64,000 nucleotides of DNA from Rhodococcus triatomae BKS 15-14 (GTDB taxonomy: Bacteria > Actinomycetota > Actinomycetes > Mycobacteriales > Mycobacteriaceae), in contig AODO01000034.1 of the NCBI GenBank assembly GCA_000341795.1, positions 1-64,000 of the forward strand, in the 5' to 3' direction. The notes beneath the pieces were generated by a model. It ran no database searches and was not told the DNA's origin. It saw only the letters and a program-made list of their open reading frames with translations. The position numbers were made by a program, and so were the translations under genes. Positions 33,205-40,985 of this stretch are shown here, piece after piece (the first letter of the stretch is position 1; every line of letters begins with the position of its first letter).

Positions 33205-34578
33205 ATGGTCGACTACGCGGCGGTGCCGCGGGCACGTGAACTGCCGCCGATCCGCCGAGCGGACCGCGGGTTGCCGGTGCTCGGCCGGGCCCTCGACTAC
33301 GCACGCGATCCGATGGTCATGTTCGACCGGCAGTGGGGCAGCTACGGCGAGGTCACGCCCATCCGGATGATCGGCCGCACCTGGGTCGTGGCACTGGGCC
33401 CCGACGCCTGTGAGGAGATCCTGCTCAACCGGCACAAGGCCTTCGCCAACGGTCCCGCGTGGACCTACGTTGTCGGACCGTTCTTCCGGCGGGGGTTGAT
33501 GTTCCTGGACTTCGACGAGCACCTGCTGCACCGGCGGATCATGCAGCAGGCGTTCACCCGCCGCCGGCTCGAGGCGTACACCGCGGCGATGCACCCCGCC
33601 ATCGAGGATGCGCTCGCGAGGTGGGGAGACACGACCGGGTTCGAGGCGTATCCCGCGCTCAAGCAACTGACCCTGTCCATCGCGACCGACACGTTCATGG
33701 GCGGAGCGCCCGACACCACGCCCGCCGAGATGGATCGCATCAATCGGGCGTTCATCGACTGCGTCCAGTCCGCGGCCGGAATCGTCCGGCTGAACCTCCC
33801 GTTCACGCGGTGGGGCCGCGCCACCCGCGGCCGCCGCCGGCTGGAACGGTTCTTCCGCCACTACCTGCCGTCACGTCGAGAGAACCGCACCGACGACCTG
33901 TTCTCCGTGCTCTGCCACATCGAGAGCGAGGACGGCGAGCGTTTCGGCGACAACGACGTCGTCAACCACATGATCTTCCTGTTGATGGCCGCGCACGACA
34001 CCTCGACGAGCACGCTGTCGACGATGCTGCAGTACCTCGGCCAGCACCCCGACTGGCAGCAACGGTGCCGGGAGGAGTCCCTCGCCCTCGGGCCCAGGCC
34101 CGCGCTGGCCGAACTGGAGGCGCTCGAATCGCTCGACCTCGTGATGAAGGAGTGCCTGCGACTGCGGTCGCCGGTGCCGGTGGTGGTGCGCCGCGCCGTC
34201 ACCGACGTGGAGGTGCGCGGCGTACGTATCCCGGCGGGCACCGAGGTCGTCGTCACACCGCAGTTCTCGCACATGATGGACGCGTACTGGACCGAACCGC
34301 AGCGCTTCGACCCGGAGCGGTTCGCACCGGACCGGCGTGAGGACAGGAGCCACCACTACGCGTGGGAGCCGTTCGGCGGCGGCGTCCACAAGTGCCTCGG
34401 CATGCATTTCGCCGGCGGCGAGGTCAAGGCCGTTATGCACCACCTGCTGCGCGGACACGAATGGAGCGTCGCTCCCGACTACGTCGCGCCGATCAACAAT
34501 CACTCGCTGCCGTTCCCGAGCGACGGCCAGCCGATCGACCTGCGGCGTCGCGAGCAGGGTGTCCGTGGGCCTCGATAG
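33205..34578 (+). CDS. Cytochrome P450 (CYP136/CYP51-like)
   Basis: A 457-residue P450 monooxygenase. I-helix AAHDTSTSTLS contains the oxygen-activation Thr. The ExxR motif lies in KECLRLRSP, and the heme loop FGGGVHKCLGMHFAGGE has Cys397 as the thiolate ligand. ATG at 33205 has GAGGGGA upstream and is preferred to the GTG at 33181. Gene order with a divergent TetR gene suggests the mycobacterial CYP136 class. The substrate is unknown; related enzymes act on lipids or sterols. Confidence 0.9.
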   Translation: MVDYAAVPRARELPPIRRADRGLPVLGRALDYARDPMVMFDRQWGSYGEVTPIRMIGRTWVVALGPDACEEILLNRHKAFANGPAWTYVVGPFFRRGLMFLDFDEHLLHRRIMQQAFTRRRLEAYTAAMHPAIEDALARWGDTTGFEAYPALKQLTLSIATDTFMGGAPDTTPAEMDRINRAFIDCVQSAAGIVRLNLPFTRWGRATRGRRRLERFFRHYLPSRRENRTDDLFSVLCHIESEDGERFGDNDVVNHMIFLLMAAHDTSTSTLSTMLQYLGQHPDWQQRCREESLALGPRPALAELEALESLDLVMKECLRLRSPVPVVVRRAVTDVEVRGVRIPAGTEVVVTPQFSHMMDAYWTEPQRFDPERFAPDRREDRSHHYAWEPFGGGVHKCLGMHFAGGEVKAVMHHLLRGHEWSVAPDYVAPINNHSLPFPSDGQPIDLRRREQGVRGPR

Positions 34579-34587
34579 GGTGGGCGC

Positions 34588-35808
34588 ATGGCGGGAGTGT
34601 TCGATCGGCTGGTCGGCCAGCACGAAGTCGAGGTCGGTCTGATCGCTGCCGCGACCGCGGCACGGGGCGCGGCCGAGTCGACCGACGGCGCGACCGCGGC
34701 CGACGGGTCCGGCTCGCGGATGACGCATTCCTGGCTGTTCACCGGGCCGCCCGGCTCCGGTCGTTCGGTCGGGGCGCTGTGCTTCGCGGCTGCGTTGCAG
34801 TGCACGAGCGACGGCGTTCCCGGCTGCGGGCACTGCCACGCCTGCACCACCGTCCTCGCAGGTACCCACGGCGACGTGCGGCGGGTGATCCCCGAGGGCC
34901 TGAGCATCAGTGTCAAGGAGATGCGCGAGATCGTGCAGACGGCGTCGCGCAGACCGAGCACCGGCCGCTGGCAGGTCATGATCATCGAAGACGCCGACCG
35001 GCTCACCGAAGGCGCCGCGAACGCCCTGCTGAAGGTCGTGGAGGAGCCGCCGGAGCGGACGGTGTTCCTGCTGTGCGCGCCGTCGGTCGATCCCGAGGAC
35101 ATCTCCGTCACCCTGCGGTCGCGGTGCAGGCACGTCGGGCTCGTGACACCGTCCGCGGAGGCCATCGCCGGGGTGCTGCGCGAACGCGACGGGCTCGATG
35201 AGCAGACCGCGCTCGAGGCGGCGCGGATCAGTGGCGGCCACGTCGGTCGTGCGCGTCGGCTGGCCACCGACGAGGCCGCCCGGAGGCGACGGGATCAGGG
35301 GCTCGCGCTCGCGTCCGCGGCCACCCGCTGGTCGAGCCGGTACTCGCTCGCCGAGGAACTGGTCCGGGAACTCGAGGTCGAGGCCAAGGAGCTCAATGCC
35401 GAGATCAACGAGCGTGAGACGGAGGAACTGCGTACCGCGCTCGGCGCCGGGGGCACAGGCAAGGGCGCGGCAGCTGCCCTGCGCGGGTCGGCCGGTGTGC
35501 TCAAGGACCTCGAGCGCAGGCAGAAGTCGCGGGAGACCCGGATGAAGCGTGACGCGCTCGACCGCGCGTTGATCGACCTCGCGGGCCTGTATCGGGACGC
35601 CCTCGCCGCGGCGTTCGGCTCGGACGCGACGGCGAACCATCCCGACCGTGCAGAGCAGGCGCGAAAGATGGCGGGTGTGGGCAGCCCCGCCGCCCTGCTG
35701 CGGTGCATCGAGGCGGTGCTCGACTGTCGCGAGGCGCTCGACACCAACGTGAAACCTCAGTTCGCGGTGGCCGCGATGATGGCGAGGCTCGGCGCCGAGC
35801 TGGGCTGA
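34588..35808 (+). CDS. holB: DNA polymerase III subunit delta'
   Basis: A 406-residue clamp-loader subunit. AAA+ domain features are WLFTGPPGSGRSVGA, the zinc-binding cysteines CxxGxPGCGHCHAC, EDADRLTEGAANALLKVVEEPP (sensor and SRC region) and LRSRC. A long C-terminal helical and collar part follows with RELEVEAKELNAEINEREtEEL. Same position as Rv3644c. ATG 34588 starts 10 bases after the P450 stop. Confidence 0.93.
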   Translation: MAGVFDRLVGQHEVEVGLIAAATAARGAAESTDGATAADGSGSRMTHSWLFTGPPGSGRSVGALCFAAALQCTSDGVPGCGHCHACTTVLAGTHGDVRRVIPEGLSISVKEMREIVQTASRRPSTGRWQVMIIEDADRLTEGAANALLKVVEEPPERTVFLLCAPSVDPEDISVTLRSRCRHVGLVTPSAEAIAGVLRERDGLDEQTALEAARISGGHVGRARRLATDEAARRRRDQGLALASAATRWSSRYSLAEELVRELEVEAKELNAEINERETEELRTALGAGGTGKGAAAALRGSAGVLKDLERRQKSRETRMKRDALDRALIDLAGLYRDALAAAFGSDATANHPDRAEQARKMAGVGSPAALLRCIEAVLDCREALDTNVKPQFAVAAMMARLGAELG

Positions 35809-35876
35809 CCGACCCCGTTTTCGTAATCCGAGGCCGAGCCGTTAGACTTCCGTTGCTCGGTCGTCAGGCCGGGCGC

Positions 35877-35949
35877 GCTGCCTTAGCTCAGTCGGTAGAG
35901 CATTTCACTCGTAATGAAAAGGTCGAGAGTTCGATTCTCTCAGGCAGCT
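35877..35949 (+). tRNA. tRNA-Thr (CGU)
   Basis: Acceptor GCTGCCT (35877-35883) pairs with AGGCAGC (35942-35948). The D arm is GCTC-AGTCGGTA-GAGC, the anticodon stem TTTCA/TGAAA with loop CTCGTAA holding anticodon CGT (35910-35912), and the T arm GAGAG-TTCGATT-CTCTC. All arms are perfect. It lies after holB, as in mycobacteria. Confidence 0.97.
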
Positions 35950-35991
35950 CAGCGAAACCCCAGGAGAGAGCTTGATTCACCTGGGGTTTTC

Positions 35992-36249
35992 TCATTGGTT
36001 TCGAGGCGGGGCCGGGCCGCTTCGTTCGGTGGGTGCGGCACCCTCGCGGTTCGTCCATCGGGCGCTCCGCGGCGGCGCCCCGGAGCACGGCGGCCTGTAG
36101 ATGACGGCGCCGCACTCGCGGCAGTAGTGCGTTCGGTGCCCGCGCTGCGGTGTGCAGGCGCACGGCTCCCATCCGACGAGCGACCGCCTGGGGCCCAGTG
36201 GGTGCCCGTTCGGGCAACGGTCCGGCGCGGATTCGGTGTAGCTGGCCAC
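35992..36249 (-). CDS. Small zinc-ribbon protein
   Basis: An 85-residue protein starting with GTG. The motif RCPNGHPLG and 23 residues later CRECGAVIYRPPC suggest a zinc ribbon, with CACTP between. Weak ribosome site. A nucleic-acid or protein-binding role is possible. It is convergent with the tRNA. Coding composition supports a real gene. Confidence 0.65.
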   Translation of the reverse strand: MASYTESAPDRCPNGHPLGPRRSLVGWEPCACTPQRGHRTHYCRECGAVIYRPPCSGAPPRSARWTNREGAAPTERSGPAPPRNQ

Positions 36250-36521
36250 GTGTCGAGCGTAGCCCCGATTCGCACACGTGTTCGATGGTTGCCCGCGTTC
36301 CGGCCGCTGGCCGGTGAGGGTTCCACGCTGACCTCTGTCGATCCCGCGCGTTGCGTCACCGACCGCTGATCACGTCCACGCTGTCGATCGAGAAGCGGAA
36401 GCCGCCGGTTCACACACCGAGCGACCTCGGATCTCGGCACCCGCGAGTCGCCCCTGCCTGCACACAGGGCGGGGGCGGCGTTTCGTCCCGCACCGGCACC
36501 GCCGCTGGTTAGCCTGCCGGA

Positions 36522-37118
36522 ATGAAAAAAGTGATGGTGACCGCGGTCGGTGTCGGAGTGCTGCTCACGGCGGGCTGTGGCAGCGACGACTCTCCGGCGG
36601 CCGAGGGGGATCGGACCACGACGTCTGCGACCACGACGGAGGCGGCCGCCGCTCCGACGCCCGAGGGATCGGCGCAGCCGGAGATCGTCACGGTGGGGCA
36701 GGCGGTCGAGAACGGCGGGCTCACGGTGACCGTCACGTCGGTCGAGACGTCCCCCGCCGTGGCGGTCGCGGACGGCTCCGGCGGCTACGTCGACCGGACG
36801 GCGTCGGACGGCAGCCAGTACGTCCTTCTCGCCGCCGACGTCGTGAACGGAATGGTCGCACCCATCGACCTGAGCTGCGGCGAGACCATCGGGACTCGTC
36901 TGGTCGACGCGCAGAAGCAGCAGTTCAACGTGATCGCCGATCTGGGCTCGGTACAGGGCAACAGGCCGTGTGGCGATCTGCTCGCACCCGGAACGGACGG
37001 TGAGGTTCGGTGGGTGTTCGAGGTCGGCGCCGACTCGGTGCCGAAGGCGTTCGCGTTCCTCAATGCGGATGCTCCCGACCCGACCGCCGTGAAGGTCGTG
37101 AACCTGTCGGTGAGCTGA
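36522..37118 (+). CDS. DUF4352-type lipoprotein
   Basis: A 198-residue protein with a signal sequence and lipobox LLTAGC at about residues 15-20, followed by a Thr/Ala/Glu-rich linker. The C-terminal 120 residues form a beta-rich domain with SDGSQYVLLAADVVNG, matching the telomeric-repeat-binding-factor-2-like DUF4352 of secreted lipoproteins. TAGCCT lies 7-12 bases before the ATG, so the mRNA may be leaderless. Function unknown. Confidence 0.8.
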   Translation: MKKVMVTAVGVGVLLTAGCGSDDSPAAEGDRTTTSATTTEAAAAPTPEGSAQPEIVTVGQAVENGGLTVTVTSVETSPAVAVADGSGGYVDRTASDGSQYVLLAADVVNGMVAPIDLSCGETIGTRLVDAQKQQFNVIADLGSVQGNRPCGDLLAPGTDGEVRWVFEVGADSVPKAFAFLNADAPDPTAVKVVNLSVS

Positions 37119-37142
37119 GTCGGTCCGGCGGCGGGCACCGCT

Positions 37143-37353
37143 TGTGGACAACTCGGTCGGGCGGTGCCGCGACCACGGACAACGGCTCGTCCGGGTTGCC
37201 GGATCGTCGCTGACCCCGAGATTCGCCAACAGGGACGCTCGCCTGGTTTTCGCAGGTGGGAGGCGATTCGATGATGTGAGGCAGTGCAACATCCACAGGT
37301 TGTCCACACCCTGTCCTGGCGGTGTGAATAGGTTTGTCCACAGATGTGGACAA
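37143..37353. promoter_or_regulatory. Cluster of four perfect DnaA boxes
   Basis: TTGTCCACA occurs at 37300-37308 and 37334-37342. Its reverse complement TGTGGACAA occurs at 37143-37151 and 37345-37353. The last two form a head-to-head pair with a 2-base centre. They lie in the 324-base gap between the lipoprotein and RDD genes, and no dnaA or dnaN is nearby. This is a DnaA-binding region, possibly a titration or control site. Partial matches also occur near 37173 and 37290. Confidence 0.8.
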
Positions 37354-37442
37354 CGCGTCCGCGGTGACTGCACGGCGGCACAGGTGGATTCGGGCTACCT
37401 TGCAGGTGCCGGACTCGCACCGGGACGGAAGGAATCCTCGCG

Positions 37443-38090
37443 ATGACCGATCCCCAAGAACCCGGAGCGCCCTCGCCCGACCCGACCGGACACCCGCGGC
37501 AGGGTCAGCCTCCCCCGTACCCGCCGCCGCCTGGTTACCCGCCGCCCGGTTACCCGCCGCCGGGCTATCCGCCACCCGGCTACGCCGTACCTCCCATGCC
37601 CGCGTACCCCTATGCGTCGTGGTGGGCAAGGGTCACCGCTTATTTGCTCGACGGCATCGTCGTCCCCCTCGTCGGATACGTTCTCGCCGGAACAGGCGCG
37701 TTCATCGCCTTCAAGGACGCGAGTTCCACGACGGTCACCAACCGAACCGAGTTCGTCACCGAGACGACGACGGACCTGGACGGTGTCAGTGGAACCGGCA
37801 TCGCGATCATGGTCGGCGGCATCCTGCTCGCTCTGGCTCTGGTCGTCTGGAACAACGTGTTCCGGCAGGGGAGAACCGGTCAGACCATCGCGAAGTCGTG
37901 GCTCGACATCGCGGTCGTGCGGGAAGTCGACGGGCAACCGCTGGGTGCGGGGATGGCGTTCGTCCGGTGGTTGCTGCTCGTCGTGCTGGGCGATCTCTGC
38001 CTGCTCAACTTCCTGTGGCCGCTGTGGGATCCCCGGAGTCGCTGCTGGCACGACATGCTCGTCTCGACGGTGGTGGTCCGCACCGAGTGA
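37443..38090 (+). CDS. RDD-family membrane protein with proline/tyrosine-rich N terminus
   Basis: A 215-residue protein. Residues 1-55 contain repeats of PPPGY (GYPPPGYPPPGYPPPGY), a flexible surface or cytoplasmic tail. The RDD domain follows with WWARVTAYLLDGIVVPLVGYV and three to four membrane segments including MVGGILLALALVVWN, with the typical R-T-GQTIAKSW motif. GGAAGGA precedes the ATG. It is coupled to the DUF2752 gene. A sodium/proton antiport role is suggested for some RDD proteins but is not assignable here. Confidence 0.88.
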   Translation: MTDPQEPGAPSPDPTGHPRQGQPPPYPPPPGYPPPGYPPPGYPPPGYAVPPMPAYPYASWWARVTAYLLDGIVVPLVGYVLAGTGAFIAFKDASSTTVTNRTEFVTETTTDLDGVSGTGIAIMVGGILLALALVVWNNVFRQGRTGQTIAKSWLDIAVVREVDGQPLGAGMAFVRWLLLVVLGDLCLLNFLWPLWDPRSRCWHDMLVSTVVVRTE

Positions 38091-38533
38091 CCGCCCGTCC
38101 CGCGACCGACGAGCCGGCGCCGCCGCGGCGGGCCGGGTTGCGGCGCTGCGCGGGGCCTGCGGCCGTCGCCGCCGTCGCGGCGTCCGGGGCCGCGCTGCTG
38201 TTCGTCCGCGATCCGCACCGCCCGGGAGCGTACGGACTGTGCCCCTTCCACGCGCTGACCGGACTGTGGTGCCCGGGCTGCGGAGGCATGCGAGCCGCAC
38301 ACGACCTTCTGCACGGCGATCTGTCGGCCTCGCTGTCGAGCAATGTCTTCGTAGCGCCCCTTGTGGTGGTTCTCGCCGTCGCCTGGGTGCGCTGGGTGCC
38401 CAGGCGGTGGCGTGGCGGAAACGAGAGGATGATCGTGGTGGGGCCCGTCTCGACGGCGCTCGTGCTCGGTGCGCTCGCCGCCTTCACGGTCCTGCGCAAC
38501 ACGCCGTGGGGGTCGGGCCTGGCGCCCGGCTGA
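38087..38533 (+). CDS. DUF2752 membrane protein
   Basis: A 148-residue protein whose GTG overlaps the RDD stop. The conserved segment CPFHALTGLWCPGCGGMRAAHDLLHGD is the DUF2752 mark, with three cysteines. Three hydrophobic segments surround it. Function unknown. Confidence 0.85.
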   Translation: MTARPATDEPAPPRRAGLRRCAGPAAVAAVAASGAALLFVRDPHRPGAYGLCPFHALTGLWCPGCGGMRAAHDLLHGDLSASLSSNVFVAPLVVVLAVAWVRWVPRRWRGGNERMIVVGPVSTALVLGALAAFTVLRNTPWGSGLAPG

Positions 38534-38562
38534 ACCGGATCGAACGAGGTAAGGGGAATTCG

Positions 38563-38658
38563 ATGGCCATGCAGATCTTCTCGTTGATCGTGCTGCTCGG
38601 CGCGCTCGTCATGCTCATCCCCGTTGCGCGCCGCGTGTTCGGCAAGCGCGACGAGTGA
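38563..38658 (+). CDS. Small single-span membrane protein
   Basis: A 31-codon ORF with a strong AGGGGAA upstream of the ATG. The product (AMQIFSLIVLLGALVMLIP then basic ARRVFGKRDE) is one hydrophobic helix with a basic cytoplasmic end. Its position in the RDD/DUF2752 group suggests a membrane partner. Not seen by usual length cut-offs. Confidence 0.65.
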   Translation: MAMQIFSLIVLLGALVMLIPVARRVFGKRDE

Positions 38659-38705
38659 CGGTCCCGCCCACTCGACACCGACCCGAAACCGGACCATGCT
38701 CAGTC

Positions 38706-38900
38706 ATGGCCGAATCGCTGCGTGACCGGGTCCGTGAGAAGTTGTTGCGCCAGATCGCCGAGGACGGCGGCGGGCCGTCGGAGAGTGCCGAGGACGATCC
38801 GCGCCTCATTTCGCTCGACGACGACCTCGCGATCCTCGACCGAGCTCAGGACGGCGATCCGGTGATCGAGGAACTCGCCGCCAAGTACTGGGTCCCCTGA
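38706..38900 (+). CDS. Small acidic protein, unknown
   Basis: A 64-codon ORF with product ESLRDRVREKLLRQIAED..., acidic and helical, ending in EELAAKYWVP. Composition is natural for a protein. No family recognised and no strong ribosome site. Confidence 0.6.
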   Translation: MAESLRDRVREKLLRQIAEDGGGPSESAEDDPRLISLDDDLAILDRAQDGDPVIEELAAKYWVP

Positions 38901-38940
38901 CCGCCCCCACCCCGGCTCCCGGGAATTCGTTCGCCTAGCG

Positions 38941-38946
38941 TATAAA
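38941..38946 (+). promoter_or_regulatory. -10 box giving a leaderless GntR transcript
   Basis: TATAAA ends nine bases before the GTG start codon at 38955, so the transcript would begin at or just before the start codon. No ribosome site is visible. Confidence 0.55.
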
Positions 38947-38954
38947 TACATCTT

Positions 38955-39617
38955 GTGTCTAAGTTGCGTTCCGCGTCCGAGCAGGTCTATCAGGAAGTCA
39001 AGGAGCGGATCCTGTCCGCGACCCTCCCCGGCGGTGAACTGATCAGCGAAGGCGAGATCGCGTCCGAGATGGGGACCAGCCGCACCCCGGTCCGGGAGGC
39101 CTTCCTGCGCCTCGAAGCCGAAGGCTGGATGCGACTGTTCCCGAAGCGCGGAGCCCTCGTCGTCCCGGTCGCCGACGGCGAGACCGAACACGTGCTCGCC
39201 GCCCGCCTGCTGCTCGAGGCCGACGCCGCACGCATCGTCGCCGGAGGGCCCGACCACGTGCGCGCCGAGCTCGTCCGCGGCCTGCGCGCCAACCTGGATG
39301 CACAGCGCGCCGCGGCGGCCGACGGCGACGTCGCCGAGTTCAGTGGCCTCGACGCCGACTTCCACGGTCTGATCGTGCGGGCCGGCGGAAACCCGCTGCT
39401 GGTGACCTTCTACATCGGCCTGCGTGAACGTCAGCGCCGGATGACGGCCAGGTCGCTGACCCGCGATCCGCGCCAGCTCCGGTCGATCATCGACGACCAC
39501 GCCCGGCTCGCCGATCTCGTCGAGGCCGGGGACACGGACGCATTCGCCGTCGCCGACAACATCCACATGCGGCGCGTGCACGGCCTCCCGATCGAGACCG
39601 AGGGCGGCGTCCGATGA
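38955..39617 (+). CDS. GntR-family regulator (FCD type)
   Basis: A 220-residue regulator. The N-terminal winged HTH carries GEIASEMGTSRTPVREAFLRL and the C-terminal FCD domain has a DADFHGLIVRAGGNP metal/effector segment. GTG 38955 lies directly after the TATAAA box. The stop overlaps the ATG of the MFS transporter (ATGA), suggesting that the regulator controls its own transporter. Confidence 0.92.
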   Translation: MSKLRSASEQVYQEVKERILSATLPGGELISEGEIASEMGTSRTPVREAFLRLEAEGWMRLFPKRGALVVPVADGETEHVLAARLLLEADAARIVAGGPDHVRAELVRGLRANLDAQRAAAADGDVAEFSGLDADFHGLIVRAGGNPLLVTFYIGLRERQRRMTARSLTRDPRQLRSIIDDHARLADLVEAGDTDAFAVADNIHMRRVHGLPIETEGGVR

Positions 39618-40897
39618 GCACCGAACTCGACACCGCCGTCGACCCGCGGACCCCGACTCCGGCCCCGCGGCGCATCGCGCCGTGGGCGCTGGTCTCCGCG
39701 GCCATGTTCGCGGTGGCGTGGGGTGGCAACGAGTTCACCCCGCTGCTCGTCATGTACCGCCTCGACCACGGCTTCTCGCCCGTCGTCGTGGACACCTTCC
39801 TGTTCGCGTACGTGCTGGGCATCGTGCCCGCGCTGCTGCTCGGCGGACCACTCTCGGACCGGCTCGGACGCAGGCCGATCATGCTCCCCGCTCCGTTCGT
39901 CGCCGCCGCGGGCTCGATGGTGCTGGCTCTCGGCGCCGACAGCGCGCTGCTGCTGGTGATCGGGCGCATCCTCAGCGGTGTCGCGCTCGGGCTCGGCATG
40001 GCCGTCGGCGGCAGCTGGCTCAAGGAACTGTCGGTGCCGCCGTGGGACACCGCTCCCGGCGCCGGCGCGCGGCGGGCGGCGATGAGCTTGACCGCCGGAT
40101 TCGCGATCGGAGCGGGAACCGCGGGAGTGCTCGCGCAGTGGGCGCCGTGGCCGAGCGCGCTCGCGTACGTCCTGCACATCGCGATCACCGTCGGAGCCGG
40201 GATCGCGTTGGCCGCTGCGCCCGAATCGCGCCCGGCCACCCCGAAGGGGCAACGGGCGTCGCTGATCGACGATCTGAAGATCCCGGCCGCGTCCCACCGG
40301 CGGTTCTGGCTGGTCATCGCCCCGGTCGCACCGTGGGTGTTCGGAGCCGCCAGCTGCGCGTACGCCGTCATGCCCGCGCTGATGGCCGACCGCAGCGGAG
40401 GCCGCCCCGTCGCCTTCTCCGCGTTGCTGTGTGTCGTCGCACTGGGCTGCGGGTTCGCCATCCAGGCGCTCGGCCGGCGAATCGACACCCCGCGCAGCGC
40501 TCGTGCGGTGATCGTCGCCCTGTGCATTCTCGTGGTGGGTATGGCGCTCGGCGCGCTCGCCGCGGACCGGCTGACCGTGCCGCTCGCGCTGCTCGCCGCC
40601 GCCGTCCTCGGCTGCGGCTACGGGATGGCGCTGGTGTCCGGATTGCAGGAGATCCAGCGCATCGCCCGCCCGGACGATCTCGCCGGGTTGACCGCGGTCT
40701 TCTACTCGCTCACGTACATCGGCTTCGCGGTCCCCGCCGCGCTGGCACTCGTGGTGCAGACCTGGCCCGCGGTCGGGTACCCGGCGATGTTCCTCGCCGG
40801 TGCCCTCGTCGCCGCGGCAAGTCTGATGCTGGTCCTCGGCAACAGCCGGGTGCATCTCCCGGAGCCGGCTCGCGGTGCCGGGCACCCTGAACCCTGA
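39614..40897 (+). CDS. MFS transporter
   Basis: A 427-residue 12-segment transporter of the major facilitator superfamily. The loop 2-3 motif is GGPLSDRLGRRP. Coupled to the GntR gene. Export or uptake substrate is unknown. Confidence 0.88.
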   Translation: MSTELDTAVDPRTPTPAPRRIAPWALVSAAMFAVAWGGNEFTPLLVMYRLDHGFSPVVVDTFLFAYVLGIVPALLLGGPLSDRLGRRPIMLPAPFVAAAGSMVLALGADSALLLVIGRILSGVALGLGMAVGGSWLKELSVPPWDTAPGAGARRAAMSLTAGFAIGAGTAGVLAQWAPWPSALAYVLHIAITVGAGIALAAAPESRPATPKGQRASLIDDLKIPAASHRRFWLVIAPVAPWVFGAASCAYAVMPALMADRSGGRPVAFSALLCVVALGCGFAIQALGRRIDTPRSARAVIVALCILVVGMALGALAADRLTVPLALLAAAVLGCGYGMALVSGLQEIQRIARPDDLAGLTAVFYSLTYIGFAVPAALALVVQTWPAVGYPAMFLAGALVAAASLMLVLGNSRVHLPEPARGAGHPEP

Positions 40898-40985
40898 CTC
40901 GAGCGCGGCGGATCGCGGGTCGAATCGCGACCTTTCGGCGACCACCCGGCTACCTCGCCGGGCGTAGCGTTGAGGTCGGGGGAAT

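Noticed and set aside
35877-35949. tRNA-Thr as attachment site of an integrated element
   Set aside because: No integrase or partial tRNA duplicate is near it; the element in this window uses the pilin gene instead.
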